Shown piece by piece: positions 46,659 through 55,868 of a stretch of 64,000 nt of DNA. Both the position numbers and the translations under genes were made by a program. A model generated the notes under the pieces. The model was not told where the DNA came from. It searched no databases and worked only from the letters and a program-made list of their open reading frames with translations. The stretch's first letter is position 1, and each line of letters opens with the position of its first letter. The DNA comes from Carboxylicivirga sp. M1479 (GTDB taxonomy: Bacteria; Bacteroidota; Bacteroidia; Bacteroidales; Marinilabiliaceae): the NCBI RefSeq assembly GCF_007097485.1, contig NZ_VKDE01000003.1, positions 1 to 64,000 of the forward strand. Direction: 5' to 3'.

Positions 46659-47708
46659 ATGAACAACAACTACCTAGTAATAATGGCCGGCGGCATAGGT
46701 TCCCGCTTTTGGCCCATGAGCACGCCGGAAACACCGAAGCAATTTTTGGATATTCTGGGAACAGGACAAACCATGATTCAGCAGACGATCAATCGTTTGC
46801 ACGGTATTGTGCCGATTGAAAATGTATACATTGTTACCGGGAAGCGCTACAAAGCTTTGATTAAAGAACAGCTGCCCGAGATCAAGGACGAGCAGATCTT
46901 AATGGAGCCTTGCATGCGTAATACAGCTCCCTGTATTGCCTATGCGGTCTATAAGATTAATCAGCAGAATCCGGATGCTAACATTGTTGTAGCGCCATCT
47001 GATCATTTAATTACCAAAGAAGAGGCATTTAGAAAGGTCATTCAGGACGGGCTAGATTTTGTGAGTACCAATGATGTTTTACTGACTTTAGGTATTCATC
47101 CTCATCGACCGGAAACGGGCTATGGTTATATTCAGGCAGGTGCTAGTGTTAATGATGTTATTAATACCGTACAAGCTTTTAAAGAAAAGCCCAATCTGGC
47201 GACAGCTGAGAATTATTTATCAGAGGGTAATTTCTTTTGGAATGCTGGTATATTCTTGTGGTCATCAAAGAGTATCCTGAACGCTTTTGAAAGTTATCTA
47301 CCGGAGCTTGCTAAAATATTTAAAGCAGGTGAAACAGTCTATTATACCAATGGAGAGCAGGCTTTTGTGGATAGTCAATTTCCACAATGTGAGAATATAT
47401 CCATCGACTATGGCATAATGGAGCATGCCAATAATATTTACGTGATGCCAGCGGATTTTGGCTGGTCTGATTTGGGTACCTGGGGCAGCCTATGGGAAAA
47501 GAGAGAGAAGGATGAAGCCGGCAATACGGTAGTTGGCGATGCTGTGAAGACTTATGATTGTGAAAATAACATCATCACAATCCCCGATGGGCGTAAAGTG
47601 GTGTTACAAGGTTTAAAGGATTGTATCGTGACGGAAGCCAACGGTGTGTTTATGGTATGCCAGAAAAAAGAGGAGCAACGAATCAAAGAGTTTCAAAAAG
47701 AGAGTTAA
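46659..47708 (+). CDS. manC: Mannose-1-phosphate guanylyltransferase
   Basis: A 349-residue nucleotidyltransferase making GDP-mannose for the fucose branch. MAGGIGSRFWPMSTPETPKQF is the nucleotide and metal site; VAPSDHLI, NFFWNAGIFLW and DFGWSDLGTWGSLW follow. It lacks the C-terminal phosphomannose isomerase domain found in bifunctional enzymes. It is the last sugar-nucleotide gene of the locus. Confidence 0.96.
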   Translation: MNNNYLVIMAGGIGSRFWPMSTPETPKQFLDILGTGQTMIQQTINRLHGIVPIENVYIVTGKRYKALIKEQLPEIKDEQILMEPCMRNTAPCIAYAVYKINQQNPDANIVVAPSDHLITKEEAFRKVIQDGLDFVSTNDVLLTLGIHPHRPETGYGYIQAGASVNDVINTVQAFKEKPNLATAENYLSEGNFFWNAGIFLWSSKSILNAFESYLPELAKIFKAGETVYYTNGEQAFVDSQFPQCENISIDYGIMEHANNIYVMPADFGWSDLGTWGSLWEKREKDEAGNTVVGDAVKTYDCENNIITIPDGRKVVLQGLKDCIVTEANGVFMVCQKKEEQRIKEFQKES

Positions 47709-47936
47709 TCATACCAAAAAATAATCTTCCTTCCTAATTAGTCTCTGCAAGAAAACTCAGATATTTCTCAAGTGATTGGATGGAGAAGTTAAATTTCAAG
47801 GCTTGGTCTTTTCTGAAAATCTAGGAGTTTACTTTTGTAAATGACTGTTTTCAAAAAGGGCGTAACGAAGAAATTGGACTTTTCGGGCAAGCACTAATTA
47901 TTTGTAAGATTAGGAGGAGTTCCAAACTACACAAAT

Positions 47937-47963
47937 AGCGCAAGGAGACATTTCCCTTGCGCT
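47937..47963 (+). terminator. Hairpin between convergent manC and the T9SS cargo gene
   Basis: AGCGCAAGG pairs with CCTTGCGCT around a nine-base loop, followed on the plus strand by the T-rich CTTTACGTTTATTGTTTTC. The 311-base convergent region (47709-48019) otherwise shows no gene. Confidence 0.65.
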
Positions 47964-48019
47964 CTTTACGTTTATTGTTTTCAATAAAGAGAAATAAGAC
48001 CTTACTTTTTATTACTCAA

Positions 48020-48994
48020 CTATTGGATTACTATCTTTTTACACGCCTTGCTATTGTCTTCAAAAGTGACATGCAATAAATAGATTCCTTTACTTAAAGC
48101 TGATACAGGAACAACTATTTGTTTGCTTCGCTCATCAATTTGTTTAACGATTTGGCCAGTGGTATCATAAATCATCAGGTGTTTAACAGTTTTGTCACTG
48201 TTAAAAGTAAAGAATTCTTTTACAGGATGTGGCACAATGCTGCAGGTGCTTAGAGTTGGACTTGTAATTGAGGTTGGTGTGTCATTAAAGCGGATGCTGA
48301 TATTGTCTATTGCTATTTCATCACGTGAGCCAGAACCACCTGCATCATCAATGGTAAATTTGAGGTAAAAAGTAGCACTATTGGGTATGTTCTGATTTTG
48401 ACTCAAATTTTGCTCCTGCTTGATCCATGTGGGTGTTGCTTCAGCTACTTCCTGAGTCAGGTAATCTGTGGAGGCTTTGGGCGTGTAATCAATAGAATTC
48501 TCAGAAGTGGATAAATTTACACTACAAGAGCGATTTTGATCGTTATACTCGTAAATATCGTACGAGATGTCGATTGAATTAACAACGCCACCTGTATTAT
48601 TAATTATTTTAATTATGATGTCACCAGGAGTTAGGTCTGTGCCACCGGGTTGCAGGCCTAGTGCATAATCATTTTCAGCCACTTTAAAGGCATAAATACC
48701 ACCTGTGCCAACTCCTCCTTCTGATGCTCCTCTGGCAAAATCACCATCAAGCTTGGTCTCGCCCAAAAGTACATCGCCATCGGAAAAGCCTGTGATTATT
48801 AGTCCGTCAGAATCAAGTTGTCCTTCGTTAGGAGAGGGAGAGAAACCAGATGCATTAAAAATTCCATTGTTGATGCCGTCTAATGTCTGATCAAAAGTAA
48901 TAACATCGGCTTGGTTAATTGTAGTAATTGAAAGTTGTGCAAATGCAGATGCGCAGATTAATAGCAGACTTGCTAAGAGTAATATTCTATTCAT
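48020..48994 (-). CDS. Secreted protein with T9SS type A sorting domain
   Basis: A 324-residue exported protein. Signal peptide MNRILLLASLLLICASAFA, a beta-rich central region (about 20-235) with Gly/Asp-rich text such as DNISIRFNDTPTS, and a C-terminal domain of about 75 residues (SIVPHPVKEFF, LMIYDTTGQIVKQID, LSKGIYLLHVTFEDNSKACKKIVIQ). That domain is the type A sorting signal of the type IX secretion system. It should be moved across the outer membrane and released or anchored. The function of the central region is unknown. Confidence 0.88.
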   Translation of the reverse strand: MNRILLLASLLLICASAFAQLSITTINQADVITFDQTLDGINNGIFNASGFSPSPNEGQLDSDGLIITGFSDGDVLLGETKLDGDFARGASEGGVGTGGIYAFKVAENDYALGLQPGGTDLTPGDIIIKIINNTGGVVNSIDISYDIYEYNDQNRSCSVNLSTSENSIDYTPKASTDYLTQEVAEATPTWIKQEQNLSQNQNIPNSATFYLKFTIDDAGGSGSRDEIAIDNISIRFNDTPTSITSPTLSTCSIVPHPVKEFFTFNSDKTVKHLMIYDTTGQIVKQIDERSKQIVVPVSALSKGIYLLHVTFEDNSKACKKIVIQ

Positions 48995-49109
48995 AATTCT
49001 ATTTTATTGGTTAAACAGAATCAATTTACATATTCAGGATTACTATGTCCAATTAATTGAGGAGAAAATTCTCTATTTGATTTGTCAAGTGACAAAAAAA
49101 GAGAAGAGA

Positions 49110-50150
49110 GAGGAGTAAAGAGTATTTTAGATAAAGCCGAAAATAGTTTTTACGCTAAGTTCGACAGGTATATTAACAGACAAACAGTTTCGTACAAGAA
49201 CTATTTTTACGAAGTAAAATAATCTGCGTCAATCTGCTGACAAAAAGAGGAGAGAAAAGAGGGAGGTGTATTGTACGCAATGCCTCGGATTCTTTTTCGG
49301 TAAGTTCGTCAAGGAATAATTTTGATTAGGAGGTTAATTCTCGCCGCATTCTCCTTCAACTCTGCGGTAAAATATTTTTATGAGTGCTCTAAACTTTCCG
49401 CAAGGAAACAAAGCTGCGTTTATCTGTGTCAAACTGTGGGCAAAAAAAAGAGAAGAGAGTGGAGAATAGAGTGTTTTAGACAAGGCCGAAATTAGTTTTT
49501 TACGCTAAGTTCGACAGGTATATTAACAAGCAAACGTTTTTCGTACAAGAATCATTTTTACGAAGTAAAACAAATCAGTGTAAATCTGCGTGTAAAAAGA
49601 AGAGAGAAAAAAGAGATGAGTATTGTACGCAAAGGCCGCGAAGAATTAAATGAGTCAAGGTCGCCAAGTAATAATTTTAGATTATGATGTGGATTCTCTC
49701 CGCGTTCTCCTTTAACTCTGCAGTAAAAATTTTTATAGAGTGCACTTAAGTTTCCGAAGGAAACAAATCTGTGCTTATCTGTGGACAAAAATAGAGAAGA
49801 GAGGACAGAAGAGAGTATTTCAGGCAAAGGCCGAAAATAGTTTTTTTGGCTAAGTTTGACAGGTATATTAACAAGCAAACGCTTTTCGTACAAGAATCAT
49901 TTTTACGAAAAAAAATAATCAGTGTCAATCTGCGGGTAAAAAGAGGAGAGAAAAAAGAGATGAGTATTGTACGCAAAGGCCGCGAAGAATTATATAAGTC
50001 AAGGTCGCCAAGTAATAATTTTAGATTAGGAGGTGGATTCTCTCCGCGTTCTCCTTTAACTCTCCGGTAAAACATTTTTTTTAGAGTTTTCTTAAGTTTT
50101 CAAAGGAAAACAAATCTGTGTATATCAGCGTTAATCTGCGGGCAAATAAA
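49110..50150. repeat. Structured repeat field 3, three tandem copies of about 347 bases
   Basis: The block GCTAAGTTCGACAGGTATAT recurs at 49153, 49503 and, with one change, about 49849. A TCTCCTTyAACTCTsCrGTAAAA block, preceded by CCGCrTTC, recurs near 49345, 49699 and 50043. The short hairpin recurs at 49394-49409, 49750-49764 and 50096-50111. A TACGCAAAGGCCGCGAAGAATT block lies at about 49626 and 49971. The right-end motif ATCTGTG...CTGCGGGC is shared with fields 1 and 2. Frames on the minus strand here are by-products of the repeat. No GxxExxY gene adjoins this field. Confidence 0.8.
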
Positions 50151-50277
50151 GAGAAGATGGTTAGTTTTTAAAGGTTCACGTTACGAACAGTTAATGCTTT
50201 GTTCTATTCAATACATTCAACAAAGATTGGTCGCTCAGCAATGATTGTTTATAAAAGAAGTTACAATGACTATTGAA

Positions 50278-51333
50278 TTATTCGAAACGCTGAAACAGGT
50301 CGTTTATCTTTTTCTCGAAAATATCAAAAGCAAATTGCTTTTTGACAAGCTGAAAAGCTTTTTCTCCTTTGCTTGATATGGAGCCCTTTTTCTCAATCAG
50401 TTCAGTTAGTTTAGCCGTGATTTTGTCCACAGACCGTTCAACAAGAAACCCTGTCTCTTCATCCTTGATCAGCTCTTTTATGCCGCCAGTGTCAGTTGAT
50501 AGTACTGGTATGCCTATAGTCATGGCTTCTAATATGCTGTTGGAGATACCCTCACGTTCTGATAGAAGAACAAATAAATCAGCATTTTTCATTAAGTCAC
50601 AGGGGTGATCAACAAAACCCGTAAAACGAATGATTGTATTCAGTCCAAGTTTTTCACACTGGCGTTCAAATTCCTGTTCATTGCGCCCTTCTCCAATAAT
50701 TTGCACTTCAAGCCTTTTTCTTAGCTCTTCATCCAATCCCCTGATAGCGTCGATTAATAAACCATAACCCTTTTGTCGTGTGATGCGTCCACTGCTTACG
50801 ATTTTGAATGTGTCGAGTTGTGTTTTTGGTGCTAAGTGATTGTTCGAAGTAAATCCTGGTATGCCATTGTAAAGCACATGTATTGGATGCTTGCTAAAGA
50901 TGGAGTTGTGTTGTAGCTCTTTTTTTAAATAATGGGCATTGACAATTAGGCCGTCGTTTAAATCACGATAATTTAATTGATGCCAAAAAGGAATATTCAT
51001 CTTACGACTGACACCTAAGCGCATAAGATGTTTAATACCCAACTGGCGGGCAATGATCCCACACATAAAGTATTCCTTCTTCTTCGTGCTGACGATCAGG
51101 TCGATTTTATTTGTCTTGATGAATGCTTTGAGCTTCAGAAATGTGTAGGCATCAAAGTAGGAAGCAAAAGGTAAAGTTCTTGCTCCACTATGTTGTCCAA
51201 ATTTAGGGAGGAGTTTCTCTGATTTGCCAATGAAGAATAGCTGGTGGTTTTTTGAAAGTGCCGACATCGCCATGGATGTCCATTTTTCGTTGCCGCCCCA
51301 GGCTTTAGCTGAGCATACAAATAAGATGTTCAT
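50278..51333 (-). CDS. Glycosyltransferase family 4
   Basis: A 351-residue GT-B transferase. The N-terminus MNILFVCSAKAWGGNEKW is typical of lipopolysaccharide core or capsule transferases. The donor half has SSGRITRQKGYGLLIDAI, RFTGFVDHPCDLM and the E-x7-E motif in SEREGISNSILEAMTIGIPVL. It is the last gene of a four-gene minus-strand unit, seven bases after a GT2 gene. A role in LPS core assembly is likely from the neighbours. Confidence 0.92.
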   Translation of the reverse strand: MNILFVCSAKAWGGNEKWTSMAMSALSKNHQLFFIGKSEKLLPKFGQHSGARTLPFASYFDAYTFLKLKAFIKTNKIDLIVSTKKKEYFMCGIIARQLGIKHLMRLGVSRKMNIPFWHQLNYRDLNDGLIVNAHYLKKELQHNSIFSKHPIHVLYNGIPGFTSNNHLAPKTQLDTFKIVSSGRITRQKGYGLLIDAIRGLDEELRKRLEVQIIGEGRNEQEFERQCEKLGLNTIIRFTGFVDHPCDLMKNADLFVLLSEREGISNSILEAMTIGIPVLSTDTGGIKELIKDEETGFLVERSVDKITAKLTELIEKKGSISSKGEKAFQLVKKQFAFDIFEKKINDLFQRFE

Positions 51334-51340
51334 AGTCTAT

Positions 51341-52108
51341 TTATTCTAAGCCCTTAATGGCTCTGATTCGACCTTCTAAGATAGTGTCGGCGTATAATTT
51401 CTGATTGCTGCCGTAGTTGTTGCGTAAACCTTCATCACCATGATAAAGATGGTTGGCAATAGCATAAAACTTGAGGTTATAGGCCTCAATACCCGCGTGG
51501 ATTAGTCGGATAGCAAACTCTTTGTCATCAGGACCTTTACCTACCATGCTTTCTTCAAATCCATTGATTCTGAAAGCATCGTCCCGCCAATAGGCCATGT
51601 TGCAACCCCGTACTCCTTTTACTTTTTTTGCATCGTAGAGTAAATGTTGGTGGGCCACGGCAATCATTTTATTCCTAAAGTTAGGAATGTTCGCATAGTT
51701 AAGCTTCTGACAATATTTTTCGGTGTCGGATGATGAAATGTCAGTTCGTCGACCAATAACCAGGCGATTAGCTTTGGCAAACTGTATGTGGTCTCTCACA
51801 AAATTTTCATCACACAAAATATCCCCATCAATCTGTATAACGTATGGGTATTTCGCAACTTTAATTGCTTTATTACGGATGGCATTGATGCGATAACCCT
51901 CATCCTCTTGCCATACATGAATTAAGGGGCAAGGAAAGTTCTCTTTCATGCGCTCTACTACAAGCTTTGTTTCGTTGCCAGATCCGTCATCTGCCACAAT
52001 TACTTCATCGGGCATGTGCGTTTGTTTACTGATGCTTAGTAAGCAAAGTTGTAATGCTTCTGACCAATTGTATGTGGTTAAAAATAAGGAGACCTTTGGA
52101 GTTTGCAT
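51341..52108 (-). CDS. Glycosyltransferase family 2 with galactosyltransferase-type C-terminus
   Basis: A 255-residue transferase. GT-A start VSLFLTTYNWSEALQLCLLS, VADDGSGNET, the metal site QIDGDIL (DxD) and the late GVRGCNMAYWRDDAFRINGF and GKGPDDKEFAIRL text typical of the beta-1,4-galactosyltransferase-like C-terminal domain. In Bacteroidota such genes usually act on LPS core or protein O-glycans. It lies nine bases after the GIN-domain lipoprotein gene. Confidence 0.9.
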   Translation of the reverse strand: MQTPKVSLFLTTYNWSEALQLCLLSISKQTHMPDEVIVADDGSGNETKLVVERMKENFPCPLIHVWQEDEGYRINAIRNKAIKVAKYPYVIQIDGDILCDENFVRDHIQFAKANRLVIGRRTDISSSDTEKYCQKLNYANIPNFRNKMIAVAHQHLLYDAKKVKGVRGCNMAYWRDDAFRINGFEESMVGKGPDDKEFAIRLIHAGIEAYNLKFYAIANHLYHGDEGLRNNYGSNQKLYADTILEGRIRAIKGLE

Positions 52109-52117
52109 GAGTGTGAA

Positions 52118-52879
52118 TTAATCAAGGTTAATAACTTTTCCGGTGCAATTGAGATAGGGCACTTTTATGCATTGGTGGCTTACTACGGCTCCACCCTGGT
52201 AGTAGGTATTGCCCGAGGAGTAGGTGTCGACCTTAAGGTTTGTGCTGGCATGAACTTTGCAGCTGCCGATAGACATATGTTTTATTTTACAATTGCTAGT
52301 TATTAACTTTAGTGCATCAACATTAACGCTGCCTTCGAGCACAATAAATGCCTGATTTGTTAGCCCACTTAAATGGTAATTACCAATGTTGTTGTTGCCA
52401 TGTACTCTGAGTTGAATAGATTGGCAATAAAGATCTAGTTCTATTTCCGCAAACTTTGCTCCTCCATTTATAAGCATCGTGAAATGATCCGCTTTTATAG
52501 TCTCCGGTGCTTCCAGTTCAATCGCCATGTTGGCAGTTAATCGAGTCAGGTGCTTGGCTGAAATACCAATTTCAATCAGTTTACTTTTTTGCAGAAAGTT
52601 TTTCTTAGTATGACTAATGGTTAAAGCACCATCGTCGGTGCTGAGTTCCAGGTTGTCAACCAGTCGTTTCTGTCCACTTATGCTGACGATGTTACTTTCC
52701 TTGTTATGCAATACTATACGGCATGGGGCATCGGCAACAATATGAGAAATAATCCCTAATTCCATCGTTTGGTCAATCACTTCATCATCACCCATTAAAT
52801 TTTGAATGTATTCACACGATCCCAATAGCATACATACAGCAACTAGGAGTGTGATTTTAAGTGGTGTATATTGGTTCAT
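52118..52879 (-). CDS. GIN-domain (DUF2807) lipoprotein
   Basis: A 253-residue envelope protein. Signal peptide with lipobox (LLVAVCMLLGSC, Cys about residue 22). The body is an alternating beta pattern with IVADAPCRIVLHNKE near the start and many short strands, as in the putative auto-transporter adhesin head GIN domain (DUF2807), a right-handed beta-helix of unknown function. The start overlaps the stop of the deacylase gene (TAATG), so the two are translationally coupled. Confidence 0.75.
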   Translation of the reverse strand: MNQYTPLKITLLVAVCMLLGSCEYIQNLMGDDEVIDQTMELGIISHIVADAPCRIVLHNKESNIVSISGQKRLVDNLELSTDDGALTISHTKKNFLQKSKLIEIGISAKHLTRLTANMAIELEAPETIKADHFTMLINGGAKFAEIELDLYCQSIQLRVHGNNNIGNYHLSGLTNQAFIVLEGSVNVDALKLITSNCKIKHMSIGSCKVHASTNLKVDTYSSGNTYYQGGAVVSHQCIKVPYLNCTGKVINLD

Positions 52880-54021
52880 TATTGTTTGTCTCTTTTATAA
52901 TTAATTCGATATCCCAGCCCGAATTCTAAAAATTCGGAGCGGAAGAAGCTGGCTTTGACGCTGAAGTTAGCGATTAAATTTTTGCCTAGGTAATGTCTGA
53001 TGCCCATACGTGGATAAACTGGTTGTGGTGGATCGATGTTGGTGTGTAGGTATGCACCAATGTTGACGAAAAGGGTAGTTTTGCCGAGGAAGACATTGTA
53101 GGATGCAAACAAAGCATTAAATAAGTAATGTCTGCTGGAGAACTGAATGTCTCCATTTGAATCTTCATAGGCCTCCCAACTGTGGGGTGCCGTTTCTGAA
53201 TAAAACTGATCATAACCTAAGCCGATGGCGCGTTTTTCATTCAGATACCAAAGGTGGTTAATGCTCAGACTTCCATTCCAATAAAGGGTTGTGTTATAGG
53301 GAGTGCTCTGGCTGCGTCCTACACTGCCTACAATTATTATCTCGCGGTGTTCGCTGTTAGGGGGTGTGGTTTGGGCTAATATGGGCGTTAAGGCTTCATT
53401 AAAATGATACTTGGTTCCAAAGCCAGCAGTAAAGGTATTGACGCCATGGTTCGGTTTTCTGGCTGCGCCATTGGATAAATGCGTTAAAGTGGCACTCAAG
53501 GCTAAAGAAAAACGATTAGATATACGATAATCAAGCGATATGTCAAGCCCGATATAGGCGTTGAGGTGAGAGCTAAATACGGTATTGTAGGTATTGGTTT
53601 CGATGTCGAAAGGCTTGGTGGCATAGCCGATGCCCATTGAAACCCGGTTTTTTATCGATAGTTTGGGTGATCGGTGAATGTTGTAATTAATGAAAGGATA
53701 GATGGCTATGCCAGAACCAAAAATATCTTTATTGCCAAATGTGCCATAGTAAAAACCAAGGCCTATCTCGGGATAATTGAAATAGCTCTCCCAACTATCA
53801 GGTGAAAACAAGGCGCGGCTATAGGTGAGCTCAAGTCCACCTGAAAAATCCTCGATAAAATACATCATGTTAACATGATGAGGAACCACGATGCCTCCAT
53901 GGAGTTTGGCACCCAAGTACGTGTGTTCGGGTTTTGCATTGTCTGTGCTAGTAGGGGTTTGCGAATGCAAAGCTAAAGTTCCAAAGCAACAAGCAACGAT
54001 ATAGCAAACAAGGTTTTTCAA
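52879..54021 (-). CDS. Acyloxyacyl hydrolase, PagL-like lipid A 3-O-deacylase
   Basis: A roughly 380-residue outer-membrane protein. The PagL-family part carries the catalytic His-x-Ser segment in LTHLSNGAARKPNHGVNT; after it the beta-strand pattern continues, making the protein about twice the size of Pseudomonas PagL. The frame is open to an ATG at 54093, but a TTG at 54021 begins a clean signal peptide (KNLVCYIVACCFGTLALHSQ), and a promoter-like TATCTTCG lies between the two, so the TTG start is preferred. Likely role: removing an acyl chain from lipid A. Confidence 0.72.
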   Translation of the reverse strand: MKNLVCYIVACCFGTLALHSQTPTSTDNAKPEHTYLGAKLHGGIVVPHHVNMMYFIEDFSGGLELTYSRALFSPDSWESYFNYPEIGLGFYYGTFGNKDIFGSGIAIYPFINYNIHRSPKLSIKNRVSMGIGYATKPFDIETNTYNTVFSSHLNAYIGLDISLDYRISNRFSLALSATLTHLSNGAARKPNHGVNTFTAGFGTKYHFNEALTPILAQTTPPNSEHREIIIVGSVGRSQSTPYNTTLYWNGSLSINHLWYLNEKRAIGLGYDQFYSETAPHSWEAYEDSNGDIQFSSRHYLFNALFASYNVFLGKTTLFVNIGAYLHTNIDPPQPVYPRMGIRHYLGKNLIANFSVKASFFRSEFLEFGLGYRINYKRDKQ

Positions 54022-54048
54022 GGTCGGTAATAGTTTGTTTTGGTGCTG

Positions 54049-54056
54049 CGAAGATA
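54049..54056 (-). promoter_or_regulatory. Probable -7 element for the deacylase operon
   Basis: On the minus strand TATCTTCG, one mismatch from TAnnTTTG, followed by CAGCACC. It lies 28 bases before the proposed TTG start and inside the longer open frame, so it argues against the ATG at 54093. Confidence 0.35.
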
Positions 54057-54128
54057 GTAAAAAGATGATATGTTTAATAGTGCTTTGTAGCATCCTTTCA
54101 TCCTAATATTACGCATGGATTTTAATAG

Positions 54129-54136
54129 TACCTTTG
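54129..54136 (+). promoter_or_regulatory. TAnnTTTG promoter element for wzi
   Basis: TACCTTTG, 34 bases before the wzi start codon. The -33 element is not obvious. Confidence 0.45.
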
Positions 54137-54170
54137 ATGCTGGAATTATAAACAACAAGTATATAAATTA

Positions 54171-55802
54171 ATGATTCATAAATTAAGTAATCAATTAATG
54201 ATTGTTTTGCTTTGCTTTACGGTGTTTAATACTGCAAAAGCTCAGGAAAATAACTTAAAAGCAGATCTTAGTTTTCATACATTGGGCTCTACTGATGATG
54301 TACGCCCCATGTGGTTAGTTGCGAATGAATGGGGGAAGTTTGAACAGTTTGGCTATTCTGAAACCTTGCTTGAATTGGGAGCTGATTATGAGGTCTTAAA
54401 CAATAAGAATGTGGCACTGAATATAGGAGTAAGGGGGCTGCTTAATGCCAATGTGTCGAACAGTATTTTGCAGGAAGCTTATGTAAAAGGAAAGTTGTGG
54501 TTTATTGATTTTTCATTGGGTAAGGAGCAGTTTTCTCCAGTTATTATCAACGATGAATTAAGTTCTGGTATGTTTCTGATGAATTCAAATGCCCGACCAG
54601 TACCCAAGGTCAATATGGGTATTTTTGATTATTTACCATTGGGCTTTACAAATGATTGGGTGGAGATTAAAGGTGGGATGTCCCAAGGCTGGTTGAACGA
54701 CGATCGCATTGAGAAGGGGAATAGTGCCAGTGATGTGCTGCTTCACGAAAAGTTTGCTTACCTACGCGTTGGCGGATTAAAACTAAAGCCTTATGCCGGT
54801 TTAATGCATTCTGCATTGTTCGGAGGAACACGACCCAATGGTACTGAAATTCCAATTGATTTTTGGGCAACATTCACCGCTAAAGGATCAGCGTCCTTGG
54901 GAGGAGGTGAGGAAACGAATGCTGCAGGAGCTCATATGGGATTGTGGGATTTTGGTTTTAACTGGGATAACAATTTTGCAGATGTGCATTTCTATTGGCA
55001 AATGCCCTTTGCAGATGCTTCGGGTATGCGGTTTTACAATGGATACAATAAGGACTATAGCTTGGGCGTATTGTTGGAGCCGAAAGATTTAAAGTGGTTG
55101 CAGGGTTTTTCGTTTGAAGTGTTTCGTACAGATCATCAGTCTGGCTATGGAATTCCTGACCCACTTTATCCAGTGGCTTATAACGGGCATCCACAAGGTT
55201 CGATTATTTGGATGCATGAGATTGAGGACGATTTGGATGGCTTTATGTACGAGGTGTTTGGTGAGACTAAAACCGGATGGACAGAAGATGAGGTTAGCCG
55301 TTACCTTGAGGTAGAGTTAAATGAGGGTTACGCTTATGGTGGACGCGATGATTACATGAATAACGGTAGTTATTACAATGGTTGGATTTATCATGGCAAT
55401 AATATGGGGACGCCTCTGTATCATACGGCTACAAAAGTGAGAAAATACGCTTCGCCGTGGGATGAATATGATCAGGTTTTGTTCTACAATAACCGGGTGA
55501 ATGGTTTTCATTTGGGAGCAAGTGGCTATATATTACCTGTATTGAAGTATCGTATTAAAACAAGCTACACCCTAAATAAGGGAAGCTATGCTGAGGAGTT
55601 TAGAGGTCGATCAAGCTGGGAGGAGACAGAGAGTTATTTTTTCAAAAGCACTAAACGTCAAATGTATTCGATGTTAGAGATAGATTGGCAAACCAATTGG
55701 CTGGAAGGATTTTATGTGAAAGGGAAAATCGCTTTTGATGTGGGCCAATTGTATAATTCTGTTGGAGGCCAACTTAGTTTGGTTTACATTCCAGCATTTT
55801 AA
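54171..55802 (+). CDS. wzi: Wzi family capsule assembly protein
   Basis: A 543-residue outer-membrane beta-barrel of the Wzi family, which attaches capsule to the cell surface. Signal peptide MIHKLSNQLMIVLLCFTVFNTAKAQ. Then a barrel pattern with DDVRPMWLVANEWGKFEQFG, FSLGKEQFSPVI, GMFLMNSNARPVPKVNMG and a terminal aromatic ending (LVYIPAF). The length is close to other Bacteroidota members. It fits the polysaccharide locus at 13.6-47.7 kb even though it lies outside it, just before the initiating transferase. Confidence 0.9.
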   Translation: MIHKLSNQLMIVLLCFTVFNTAKAQENNLKADLSFHTLGSTDDVRPMWLVANEWGKFEQFGYSETLLELGADYEVLNNKNVALNIGVRGLLNANVSNSILQEAYVKGKLWFIDFSLGKEQFSPVIINDELSSGMFLMNSNARPVPKVNMGIFDYLPLGFTNDWVEIKGGMSQGWLNDDRIEKGNSASDVLLHEKFAYLRVGGLKLKPYAGLMHSALFGGTRPNGTEIPIDFWATFTAKGSASLGGGEETNAAGAHMGLWDFGFNWDNNFADVHFYWQMPFADASGMRFYNGYNKDYSLGVLLEPKDLKWLQGFSFEVFRTDHQSGYGIPDPLYPVAYNGHPQGSIIWMHEIEDDLDGFMYEVFGETKTGWTEDEVSRYLEVELNEGYAYGGRDDYMNNGSYYNGWIYHGNNMGTPLYHTATKVRKYASPWDEYDQVLFYNNRVNGFHLGASGYILPVLKYRIKTSYTLNKGSYAEEFRGRSSWEETESYFFKSTKRQMYSMLEIDWQTNWLEGFYVKGKIAFDVGQLYNSVGGQLSLVYIPAF

Positions 55803-55837
55803 TAGACCAAGAAGTCACTTTTGTATAGGTAATTCCT

Positions 55838-55845
55838 TATTTTTG
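55838..55845 (+). promoter_or_regulatory. TAnnTTTG promoter element for wcaJ
   Basis: TATTTTTG followed by CACAAAATAAAACGC, 23 bases before the ATG at 55869. Confidence 0.45.
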
Positions 55846-55868
55846 CACAAAATAAAACGCATGCACGA

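Noticed and set aside
47841-47897. 18-codon frame after a TACTTTTG element
   Set aside because: The promoter-like element is plausible by chance in this AT-rich gap and the peptide shows no recognisable pattern.
49558-50075. Two similar minus-strand frames of about 110 codons
   Set aside because: They resemble each other only because they lie on tandem copies of the field 3 repeat; no start context or family pattern supports them.
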